Assembly (NCBI RefSeq): GCF_030272615.1
Contig: NC_081408.1
Coordinates: 610,085,673 to 610,149,672, forward strand
DNA from: Cryptomeria japonica
Taxonomy: Eukaryota > Streptophyta > Pinopsida > Cupressales > Cupressaceae
Direction of reading: 5' to 3'
Length of the DNA: 64,000 nt
Shown: one piece after another, positions 54,708 through 64,000 of the stretch
How positions within the stretch are numbered: position 1 is the stretch's first letter
How the letters are laid out: each line of letters begins with the position of its first letter
Translations under genes and position numbers: made by a program
The notes under the pieces: generated by a model
What the model was told of the DNA's origin: nothing
The model's database searches: none
Seen by the model: only the letters and a program-made list of their open reading frames with translations

Positions 54708-55904
54708 AAGAAGAGAGTTATGAATCATTAAATAATAAAACAATTACAGGCATAACCAAATCAAATGTCATGAAGTTGAACGCATTAAAAAAATCAAGTA
54801 ATTTAAATAAACTATTACAATATAAACATAAATGCAATAATTGTAGACAATGAGGTTTCACATGAAACAAGATAAAAATTAAAGAAATGACATGAGATTG
54901 CTAGCAATATTACAAGAAACTATAAGGAAAAATATAATTAAAATTAAGAACAAGATGGAAAGGGGAAAGGGAAAGAACAATTAATAAGATAAAGATTTTA
55001 AAAAGATTACATGAATCATGAAATTTTTTTATAAAAATAATTAGAAAAAATTAATCCCTAATAGATAATAAATTTAATCATGATTAAACTGAAGGGTTTT
55101 CTTACTGATTCTTTCCCTTCAGTGCTTTTTGAACCAGTCACTGTAAAAAACTTTTAAAATTTAATATAGTTCAGTGGTTCTATCCACTTTTATCAAAAAA
55201 AAAAAGTTTAATCATGATTAACCAATAGAATATATAAAAATAGGAAATGATTATAATAAGGATTACTGATAATAATAGCAAGGAGAACATAAAATTTATA
55301 ACAAAATTAATTAGTTTCAAATTATTGGGCCAAAAAAAAGGATATGAACAGGATAAAATATTACAATTGAAACTGAAAGTAATATATTGTTACAAAAGGT
55401 TGTAAGTAATATTAAAAGAAAGAACAGAGAATGAAAATTATTTAAAAGAAAGAACAGAGAATGAAAATTATTTATAAAAAGGATAAAAATCTGAAGTCAC
55501 AATAAAATAAGGGAGTAATTCAACAATTATATTGAAAATGGGTATATTTATTAAATATATAAAAAGATAAAAAATTAATTAGAAATATTACAATAACAAG
55601 TAAATAGTTAGTGAGATTCTAATAAGAATCATAAGAATGGTATATTTTAAATAAATAGGAACTTACAAACATTATAAAATATTGTGCTAAAACAGATATT
55701 ATAATAGCTAAGATAATTGAACTAAAAATACAATTAAGATATAATTTTCACAAGCGTTTAATTTGTACTGAATGTCAAGAAAAAAAAATTATTAGAGACC
55801 AAACAGCAATAGAGATATAAAACAATATAAGAGGGAAACAAATGAAGAATTTACATGACTGGTCAAACTATGAAAAGAATGAACGAAGGAATTTTAATGA
55901 CATC
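54708..55904. other. Very AT-rich region, no gene
   Basis: Contains a local 26-bp direct repeat (TTTAAAAGAAAGAACAGAGA-type, about 55411-55470). Otherwise nothing was seen. The left part could be host intron. Confidence 0.35.
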
Positions 55905-57127
55905 CATGAGACCAAGCAATCTAAGGGGCCAAGAGACACAACATTAACACATTTTCAAGTTCCTTTTGATGTTGGCTCTTCTATTATGAATCTTGATCAA
56001 GAAGCCTACCATTTTGTGATGCCTTGCCTCCTCAAATAACTCATTCAAACCTCCCACCTTTAAATTGTTTTTGAACTGAATACGAATATCCTCATAAGCT
56101 GCACACTCTATGATGAAGTGTCATTCAGTTTCAACCAACCCTTTGCTGCAGTAAATGCAACTTTTTGTTCACAATATTCCTTAGGGACCATCCATCTACC
56201 CATCTCACATCTAAGATGATGAGAACCAGCCCTCAACTGAACAACTAAAATTTTAACCTTTACCTTAACTGCAGCCCCCAAATTGTCCTTTTCATCATGT
56301 TCCCATGTGCGGTTAAACTCTTTGACATAGTGCACTTTTTTCAGACAATTTATTTTGTCCACATGGCAGTTCTGAATTTTTCTAACATAAACCTTTTTAT
56401 CTCTTCAGGAGTGTTGGGCATTCTTGCAAATTAATGTCCCATTTGCTTATCCACTTCTTTTGACTTACCAAAGTCTTCTTCCTATGGTCAAATTCTTACT
56501 CAATAACCATTTTGGGCCAGCAATGCTTATCCATGTTTTCAACCTGTTTTAAGTAGCTTACCAAATGAATTATCATTGATGCTTCCATCGGAAACATTCC
56601 AGCTTCAGCCAAAAGGATCTCATAGGGGTTTGTTGATTTGACTTTGAGACTACTAGTGATTAGATGTTTTTGGAATCTTTCTAATAGTCTCCACTTGTGG
56701 TTTGACATGCTACTCCCCCAAACCACACATCCATAGAAACCAACCAGCGCAACCAACAAACCAAAAAGGGTTTTCTTAGTTTTCCAATCCCATTTGTCCG
56801 CTTTCCTACACTTGTTTTGAAGTAGGTAAGAAGCTCTCCATCCTCCTTGTATCCTTTTTGTTCTACATGTCTCCTAGCTAGGCCTATTGCGAAAACAATT
56901 CCTAGGTGGTTGTATTCTGCCACTATCTCCAACGAGCTTCACTCAAAGATAAAGTTAACCTTTCCTTTTCAAAGAAAAATCATGACTTAGATCTTGTTGG
57001 CATTCACTTCCATCCCAACTCTTGGCAAAAGAGTTCTAAATCCTTCAAATGTTTAGTCAAACCATGGGGAGTTTTTGCAATTAGAATAAGATCATCCGCA
57101 TACAAAAGTAATTTCACCACGTATATT

Positions 57128-57134
57128 GTTTAAC
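57128..57134 (+). repeat. Target-site duplication of outer hAT element (left)
   Basis: GTTTAAC here and at 61980-61986. Including the base before, 7 of 8 bases match (TGTTTAAC and GGTTTAAC). Removing 57135-61979 leaves the LINE reverse transcriptase with its motifs in the correct order. Confidence 0.65.
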
Positions 57135-57601
57135 TCGGCAACGACTCGGCAAAATAAGAAAAACCTTGAAATTTAGAGATTTTTAACAATTTAAAACTTG
57201 TTTCATACAATTAAGCTTAAAGATGCTATAACATCATCAAATAGAAGCTAATTTGATCACATACATCCATCACATGCATAGAAATGTAAATTGTAGCTAA
57301 AGGAATTAGAAAACATAGATATATAGAGTTATAAATGTTGTCCAATGTAAAATCCATGACTTCAAATATTCCCAAACATATATGTAACTGTAAAGTGTAA
57401 ACAAAAACAAGTCTATGGCTCAGGCTCTGGCTCAGCCTCATTTATCTGCCTCCTAGAAAGGCGTCTAAGGTAGGTCCTGGATGACTGAGTAGCCATAGTC
57501 TCTGCCTGTGATGTGCCAGTCTGAGTAGCCATAGGTGTTGTGCCTGATCGTGCTCTATCCTCCTCCTTTGCCATAGCCACAGCCTCAGCCTCTCTATCTG
57601 C

Positions 57602-57831
57602 CTAGTCAACCCACTCAAGGTCTGGATCAGTGGACTCAGTGAGCCAATCGGACTCAGGGTCGACTTCCTCTAGAGTGACCGAAGAGGAGTCAGTGTCCAA
57701 AATCTGTCTGGTCCTGTGACAGAGGTTGTAATGAACAAAGACTAGATCATTCAACCTCTCCACAGACAATCTATTTCGCCTCTTCGAGTGGATGTGCTCG
57801 AACATGCTCCAGTTGCGCTCACATCCAGAAG
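57602..57831 (-). pseudogene. Outer hAT transposase C-terminal dimerisation segment
   Basis: The minus strand reads SGCERNWSMFEHIHSKRRNR, then LSVERLNDLVFVHYNLCHR, the classic hAT C-terminal (dimerisation) motif. An acidic tail to the stop at about 57602 follows. The preceding part of the same domain is at 61465-61540 (WWQMFGPSTPNLQKIAIRIL, then SQPCSAS), separated by the inner element. A further upstream exon-like piece is visible at 61670-61760. Confidence 0.85.
57824..57831 (+). repeat. 8-bp target-site duplication of inner hAT (left), TCCAGAAG
   Basis: TCCAGAAG is repeated at 61457-61464. Removing 57832-61464 restores the outer transposase motif across the junction. Confidence 0.9.
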
Positions 57832-57904
57832 TTGTGATACCGGTTCTTGCCAAAACTGGCTGGGTCGTGGTCCTGGTCCGTGCCCGGTCCTGGTCCCAGC
57901 CTGA

Positions 57905-57972
57905 TTCGCCCTGGGTCCCACCCGGGTCCTGCCCAGCCGCCTGGGCAGGACCCGGGTGGGACCCAGGGCGAA
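57905..57972. repeat. Perfect 32-bp-arm inverted repeat with 4-nt loop
   Basis: Arms 57905-57936 and 57941-57972 are exact reverse complements (starting TTCGCCCTGGGTCCCACCCG) around the loop CCGC. GC content is very high. It lies in the left subterminal region of the inner hAT. The open frames through it on both strands are repeat-derived. Confidence 0.95.
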
Positions 57973-58528
57973 CCCAGGAGGACCCGGGTGAACCCAAGCC
58001 CGTGGGGTCCCAAAAATGGGGCCCACGGGTTAGAAAGCAATTAAAAACAATTAAAAAACAATTTTTTTAATCTTATTTTTACATCTAAACCCTAATCCGC
58101 CCCTCTATGATGCATTTCATGCATCAAAACATGCATTCAACCTATTCTACTTGCATTTTTGAAGATTTTTTCTCTACAATCAGGCTTCTTAGTTTTTATA
58201 TTTTTCTTCGAAGGTGACGACTACGAAGGTGTGAGGCACGCATCAAAGGCATAAGAATCACTGGAGAAGATATATTTAGCCATTAAAGGTAAGTGAATCT
58301 GAATTTTTTTCAAGTTTTCAATAATTTTTCCATGTTTTTTTCAAATTTTTAAATTTTTTTAAAAAGTTTTTTAGAGTTTTTTTAATTTTTTTTAAAGAAG
58401 TCTTGTATATTTTTTTACACTTTGTATGCATAGTATGGGGTTATAATACCGAAATTTTAATAATTTTTTTCAATAATGTTGTGCGTTCTCTTTTCATTTT
58501 AGGTGCATTATTCATATAATCATACATA

Positions 58529-61018
58529 ATGGCTGGAACTGGAAGTGCAAGTGCAAGCTCTAGTTTAGTTGCAAATGTCCGAACTGAAAATACCCCCTTT
58601 AAAATTGATCAAGATTCACCACTTTGGCATTATACAACAATGATCAAGCCAGTGTCTGGTGGTGGGGGTTTTGTTTGGCAATGCAACCATTGTGGCACTG
58701 AGTATACCAGCTCATACTTTCGAGTGAAAGGCCACCTTTGTTTCATCCTTGGGCGTGGAATAAAATTTTGTAAGGGATCAGATGGCAAGGGGCTGTCAAA
58801 AGCTCTAGTTTTGGGATATATTAGAGAACAAGAGGAAGCTGATAGGAGAAGTAGCAAAGCAAAGACTGATCATCCTCTTGTCCATCCAAGCTCAATGTCT
58901 AAGAGGTCTTCTAGTAGCATTGGCTCCACAAGACCAGCTGGTTCACATCCTTTCATGCAAAACCCACCAGTTGATGCAGTAGAGAATCAGAATGTTGTGG
59001 CTTCACGGAAAAGAGGCCCATTGGATTTTGCCTTCAAAAATGAACTGAGAGAGATTGCAGATTCCAAAATTGGACGTTGCCTTTATGGCAATGGGCTTCC
59101 TTTCAACCTTGTTAGATCACCTTACTTTCGGGACATGGTGCATACTCTTTGCAATACACCTTCTGATTATGTTTGTCCAGGGTATGAAAAGGTGAGAACC
59201 ACCTTATTGACAAAGGAGAAAGCATCCGTAGAGTCACAGTTGAAGGTCATCAAAGATACATGGCAGGAAACAGGTGTGACCATTGTTTCTGATGGATGGA
59301 AAGATTGTAAAAATAGGCCATTGATCAATGTTATAGCAGTGTGTCCTAAAGGGGCAATGTTTTTGAAGGCAGTGGATTGTGAGGGGCAAGTGAAAGATGC
59401 AAGTTTCATTGCCAATATCTTGATAGAATGCATTGACATGGTGGGGCCTCAAAATGTTGTCGAAGTTGTAACTGACAATGCTAAAAATTGTAGGGCAGCA
59501 GGGACTATAGTGGAGGCTACATATGGTCACATCTTTTGGACACCATGCGCAGTACACTCACTCAATTTAATCATGCAAAAGCTTGGCACACAAATTGATT
59601 GGGTGAAAAAACTGTATGCGGAGGGCGAGGAGATTCAAATGTTTGTGACTAATCATCATATGTCACAAGCCATTTTCAGGACCTTCTCCAAGTTGGAGTA
59701 GTTGAAGGTAATTTATAATTACTAATTTTAAATTTTATTTTTTAATTTTTTAGTTTTAAATTTGTATTTTTTATAGACTTGCATTTGATATATGTTGTGT
59801 ATTTTGTTATGTCATGTTAGGTTGCTGAAACACGATTTGCATCTCACACGTTCGTCTTAAGACGACTTCTGAAGGTGCGAGACGCCTTGAGTTCTATGGT
59901 CATCAACAGCTTGTGGAGTGTATGGAAGCAGTCCCACACAGAAAGAGCTCTAAAAGTAAGAGCATTGATCCTTAGTGAGAAATGGTGGGATGATGTGGAA
60001 TATGTTTTGAATTTCACTGAGCCCATCATGAGCATGATCAGGTATGCTGATATTGATCGCCCATGTTTGGGCGAGATTTATGATGGCATGGATTGCATGG
60101 TGGAAAAAATAAAAGAAGCAATAAATAGAAAAGAAAATGACCCAACGGAAACATTTTTCAAAGTTGTGCAAAAAATTGTTGTTGACCGTTGGAACAAGAT
60201 GACCACCCCCTTACATCTCTTAGCATTTGCTTTGACACCAAAATTTTATAGTGCAGAGATGCTTGCAACACCAAGGAGGGTGCCACCATATAGAGATGCA
60301 GAGGTTGCTTCTGGCTATAGGGCTGCCTTTAAAAAGATATATCAAGATGAGGAGACAAGAAATATTGTCATGAGGGAGTTTGGCCAATTTGTATCTGCAA
60401 AAAATCATGATGTTGTAGCTCTTAATGCTAGATATGGGATGGATGCTGATGAGTGGTGGTATGTACATGGTCAAGGCTCCGTTTACTTGCAGCCTCTTGC
60501 AATTAAACTTAACTCCCAAGTATGTATCTTTTTATTTTTTATTTTTATAGTTTTCCAATTCCATTTGATGCTATCATATTTTTATTTTATAATTTTAATT
60601 TATAAATTTCTAATTATGTTTTAACTTTTAACAGGTTGCAAGTTCTTCTTCAGCTGAGCAGAATTGGAGTACATACTCCTTCATCCACTCAGTCAAACGT
60701 AATCGTTTGGGTGCAAAGAAAGCTGAGGATTTGGTCTACGTACACTCCAACCTTCGTTTGTTGTCACATAAGGACCCTGAATATAGTGAGGGTGTAACAA
60801 GGAATTGGGATCTAGCCCCTGAGTGTGCTGATTTAGATGCTACAGTTGCACAACTTTGCCAAGTCTCTATAGACGAGGCGGTTATGGAATTTGAGAGAGA
60901 CATAGCTAGTGGGAGTGGCATTCCATTTGATATTGGTTCAATTGATGTTGAATTTGAACCACTTGATGACCGTGGGCTTAGGTTGGATGCTTCAGATGAA
61001 GATGAGTATGGAATTTAA
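58529..61018 (+). pseudogene. Inner hAT transposase (BED finger, DUF659-like, hAT dimerisation), three exons, one stop
   Basis: Predicted exons are 58529-59707, 59821-60519 and 60635-61018; the introns are GT...AG, 113 and 115 nt, both phase 0. Together they give about 753 codons. Exon 1 has a BED-type zinc finger (WQCNHC at 50-55, His69, Cys71/81). It also has a DUF659-like RNase H fold start with SDGW (Asp near 254) and VVTDNAKNC (Asp near 315). Exon 2 begins VAETRFASH and carries the helical insertion and hAT middle. Exon 3 has QNWSTYSFIHSVKRNRL and DLVYVHSNLRLLS, the dimerisation motif, and an acidic end. The only visible defect is a TAG at 59699-59701, near the end of exon 1, that no nearby GT donor removes in frame. 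It cuts and pastes its own DNA in the nucleus. Confidence 0.85.
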
Positions 61019-61456
61019 ATCCCATAGATGGCTTGTAATTTGAATGTTTAACTTTATACTTTATTGTGTCATGACATTTTCACAATTTGAAACTTGAAAC
61101 TTGAATATTATCTTTTTTGCAAATTATGAATATGATATTACATTTATGATTTATGATATATCAATATCAGAATATTTCTTGGCATTGGCAATTATGGATT
61201 TATGATTTATGATTTATCTGTTATCATTTATGTATCATTGTATGGGAAAGTTACATTGTATGTTTCATATTTGTATGTTTGAACTGTGAACATATATAAT
61301 TTTGATGTTTGAAGTTTGAACATATATATATATATTAAAAAAAATTTAAAAATATATATGTGTACGGACGAACCCGTACCCGTATCCAAATTTTTATTTT
61401 TTTTGCCGAATCCGCGAATCCGTACCTGAATCCGAACCAGAACTGGTAACTTAGTC

Positions 61457-61464
61457 CAGAAGCA
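61457..61464 (+). repeat. 8-bp target-site duplication of inner hAT (right), TCCAGAAG
   Basis: Exact copy of 57824-57831. Confidence 0.9.
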
Positions 61465-62335
61465 CTGCATGGCTGGCTCAATATGCGGATGGCAATTTTT
61501 TGAAGGTTTGGGGTTGAAGGCCCAAACATTTGCCACCATCTATCTGAGATAAGGAAAAGAAAAAAACATTAGTCTCATTTCCAACTCTAAAGGTAGATTA
61601 TAAAATGAAAAATTAAAATGCATGTCATAAACTTTAGAATTTTCTACCTGGCTACAATTTTGTCCGACCCTCTTTGCACAATTGGCTGGCAAAGATCGCC
61701 CCTACTGCATTATTAAATGCATCCATCTCGAGCAATGTAGCTGTGGTATCAGTGCCAATCCCTTTTAGGGTTATAAGAAAGGGAAATGGCAAAAAAAATC
61801 ATTAAAAAATGTTATGTTTTTTTTTTTTTTTTGACTACACTTTTTAAAGTGACGTTGGCCGGGTCACGACCCTCGGACTCGGCGAGTCAGGCGAGTCACG
61901 CCCCCTAACCCGTCCAAGCCCGAGTCAGGGTCACCCGGCCCACTGACTCGCGTGACTTGCCGCGAGTCACGGAACTCTGGTTTAACCATTCTTCACATTT
62001 ATCAATATATAAACCAGACAAAGTGGGGGATAGAGGACACCCTTGTTTGAATCTAATGTCACCACCAAAGCATTCAAACATACCTTATTTAGTTCTGATT
62101 TTAGCTCTAACACACTCATAAAGCTTATGAACTGCCACTCTATACTCATTAGGAATCCCAAGGAACAATGTGAAAGGTTTTTTTGAAAGCAACAAAGACT
62201 CAAAAAGCTTATCGTCTTTGGGTGTCCGAAACCTTTTCAAGAAAGTGCCTAAGAGTGATTCAGTGATCAATATTGCAGTACCTTGGCCTAAAGCCAGCCT
62301 GCCCTTTTGCTCCGTTTTCCTCTTTTTTGCCCAGC

Positions 62336-62390
62336 TTCTGATTATGCATTCTATCAAGCTTCTGATTATGCATTCTATCAAGCTTCTGAA
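62336..62390 (-). repeat. 24-bp in-frame tandem duplication in LINE remnant
   Basis: GCTTCTGATTATGCATTCTA followed by TCAA is repeated twice and begins a third time. It keeps the frame of a LINE fragment (repeated RSLIECII). Confidence 0.85.
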
Positions 62391-63330
62391 ATTTTTTTCA
62401 AGAAGAGGATTGGTCATAATAGTACTATAGTTTCAAAGGATGATTGATATCTTCATTTTTTTAAAGAGGGATAACAACACTAGTTGTCCACTCTATTAGA
62501 AAGTTGCTTTGTGTTGCACTATTAAAGATCCCTTTGATGTGTAGAGCAAGGAACTCAATTCCGCATTTTAAAAATTCAGCCTACAGCCCATCAATGTCGT
62601 GAGCTTTACCATGTGCTAAATTCTTTATACCTTTCCTTCTTGAAAAAACACCTTTCTTTTTTATATTTTATCATTCTTTTATATTTTATCTTGCTTCTTT
62701 GTTTGACTCATTCTCTCTAAAGGATCTTTTAGCAGCCTTGCATTCTTCATCATACCATGGGTTAGTTGGGAAAGTATTTGAAACCTATTCATAGGCTGAG
62801 TTCTCTTACACACCTTTAAAGCCTTGAGGATTAAAGGGATCAACATATTGTTGTAGATATAATAACTTTCTTCATTGTTTTCCTTGCACTCTATGTTATT
62901 TAGGGCAATCTAAAGGTGTTGTTCAAGTGCAGCAACGAAAAGCTCTTGATTTTCTTGATTCACAAAAATTTTACCTTGTGCATGAATTTTCCTATGCATG
63001 TGTTGGGCCTGCCCTCCTTGTAGGCCATTTGTTGGATGCCAAACTATACAAGGAGAGGCATATGATCAAATTTCAACTCAATAGGACATCTCCCAATATT
63101 GAACTCCAACAACCTATAAATAGAACTCTCAGAGTAGATTACATAGTCCACCACACTTGCCTGTTGTAGGCTTTATAGGTGATACTGCGAGATATCGAGC
63201 AAGTTTTCATGCTATTACAAATAACCATCCCATACAAGCTAAATAGACCTAGAAACTCCACTCCAAAGTGCAACGAATTCCCATTCCCATCTTGCAAAGC
63301 CCTTTCCCAAAGTTGGCTCCCATTTTCCTC

Positions 63331-64000
63331 TTGCCATAGAGAATTGCTATCCCCTCCTTCACTGTCCAAGAAGAAATTCGCTAAAAGGAGCGCAAATATC
63401 ATATGACCAAAAATTATTCCAAACCGAACACACCATGTTGGAAATAGGCAAACAGGAGGTTAGGAAGGGATTTTGAATGGAAGAAAAATTGTTCGAAGCA
63501 GCCTACAATGCAAGAATTTTGTCTACAATGGAACACGAGGTACTTCCACCAAGATCGGAAAGCTTGGGCTACAGAAGAATGCATCTCTTGGAGAAAATGG
63601 GAATCTAGAGATAATGGGAAGGGCAACTAGAGAAAATAATAGCAATCGATTGCCATCGAAGCTGATGCTATCCTGCTTGAGGTTCCTTCATACAAAAAAG
63701 AAGGCACAAAAGAGATTACAATTTCAGGTGAGGAATTGCAATGCTTCATTTACACCTTAGACAATAAACCTTCTACATGAAAGGGGCAAAGGGTTTGGTC
63801 ATCCAAATATAGAGTTTAGAAATGGTGTGAAGAAAGTTGGGGAACAAAGGTAAAACTCAAAGCCATACTGTGAGACTTCTCCCTAATTGAGTGTGAATCA
63901 AGGGCAAAAAAAGAAATAATTTTGAGCAGCCCTCTAGTTATGAATGGAATCCATTTTTTTGTTAACAATTGGGAGCCCAATTTCAACCCTCACACAGACT
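63331..64000. other. Unassigned right edge
   Basis: Short open frames only. It could be diverged 5' sequence of the LINE, but no endonuclease N-terminal motif was recognised. Confidence 0.35.

Larger units (their letters stand above)
57832..61456 (+). mobile_element. Inner hAT element, near-complete and possibly autonomous ancestor (3,625 bp)
   Basis: A perfect 8-bp duplication flanks it. The imperfect terminal inverted repeats share TACCRGTTCT at bases 7-16 from each end (left starts TTGTGATACCGGTTCT, right inward CTAAGTTACCAGTTCT). Subterminal regions carry arrays of GGTCCTGGTC-like (left) and GGTTCGGATTC/GGTACGG-like (right) words, as is usual for transposase binding. It encodes one three-exon transposase gene on the plus strand. 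Confidence 0.85.
57135..61979 (-). mobile_element. Outer hAT element (minus), deletion derivative, split by inner hAT
   Basis: Its own sequence is 57135-57831 plus 61465-61979 (about 1.2 kb). It carries only the C-terminal part of a hAT transposase. The ends are rich in GACTCG-type subterminal repeats; the left TCGGCAACGACTCGGC and the right (inward) GTTCCGTGACTCGCGGC are imperfectly similar. It sits in the LINE reverse transcriptase with a 7/8-bp duplication. It lacks the N-terminal DNA-binding region, so it would need transposase from elsewhere. Confidence 0.72.
55905..63330 (-). mobile_element. Decayed LINE (endonuclease-RT type), interrupted by hAT elements
   Basis: The minus-strand order is as follows. 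Endonuclease C-terminal remnants lie at 63070-63330 (NGNSLHFGVEFLGLF, then a VVDYVI and DHMP pair). A PWYDEECKAAKRSFRE motif follows near 62720. Reverse transcriptase segments follow: GKAHDIDGL and AEFLKCGIEF near 62560-62610, and QGCPLSPTLSGLYID near 62020-62055. After the 57135-61979 insertion comes YADDLILIA (YADD at 57091-57102). The C-terminal domain (YNHLGI; C-x2-C with VETE.HF..EC near 56080-56160) ends at a stop near 55935. Stops and frameshifts are frequent. Both ends are approximate and no target duplication was found. Confidence 0.85.

Noticed and set aside
57751-58070. Pro/Gly/Trp-rich frames on both strands
   Set aside because: Generated by the GC-rich palindrome and subterminal repeats of the inner hAT.

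Overview
The window looks like intergenic sequence from a large, repeat-rich seed-plant genome. A gymnosperm would fit the dense nesting of old elements, but that is inference. It has almost no host coding sequence. The evidence for a plant is a Ty3/gypsy element of the Tat type (two RNase H domains and an integrase), Ty1/copia sequence with the tRNA-iMet-type primer site, plant hAT transposases with BED and DUF659-like regions, and plant-type LINEs. No rRNA, tRNA, CRISPR or bacterial features were seen.

Layout. 1-9612 is the 3' part of Tat-like element A (+), with a long open pol and its 3' LTR. It lies inside the protease region of a related element B (-), whose 5' half runs 9613-16258. B in turn sits in the leader of a Ty1/copia sequence. 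The single copia LTR (17988-18892) has a primer-binding site on one side and a polypurine tract plus RNase H remnant on the other, which suggests a tandem or recombined element. 19376-24439 is unassigned and contains local duplications. 24440-30430 is a decayed Ty3/gypsy element E (-). 30629-38454 is complete element C (+, target duplication GAGAT) and 38554-45819 is complete element D (-, target duplication ATTTA). C and D are both gag-protease elements without reverse transcriptase or integrase. 46170-47350 holds a gypsy protease remnant and an LTR-like piece. 48546-49175 is an unidentified ORF. About 51030-52110 is a decayed hAT-like transposase. A possible terminal exon of a host gene lies at 53484-53612 (-). 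54275-54690 is a short LINE-type insertion with a 17-bp target duplication. 55905-63330 is a decayed LINE (-) interrupted by one hAT element, which is itself interrupted by a second, nearly intact hAT element.

How the parts relate. A/B encode (or once encoded) a full set of Tat enzymes, whereas C/D encode only Gag and an atypical protease. All four share nearly the same primer-binding site, and A, C and D share a polypurine tract and LTR start (TGTAG...). C and D also share RNA-hairpin motifs in the LTR, the leader and the 3' untranslated region. The most interesting hypothesis from this window is a non-autonomous gag-pro lineage mobilised in trans by A/B-like elements through shared cis signals. 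By LTR comparison C (about 2% differences by eye) is younger than D (about 5% over a sampled stretch).
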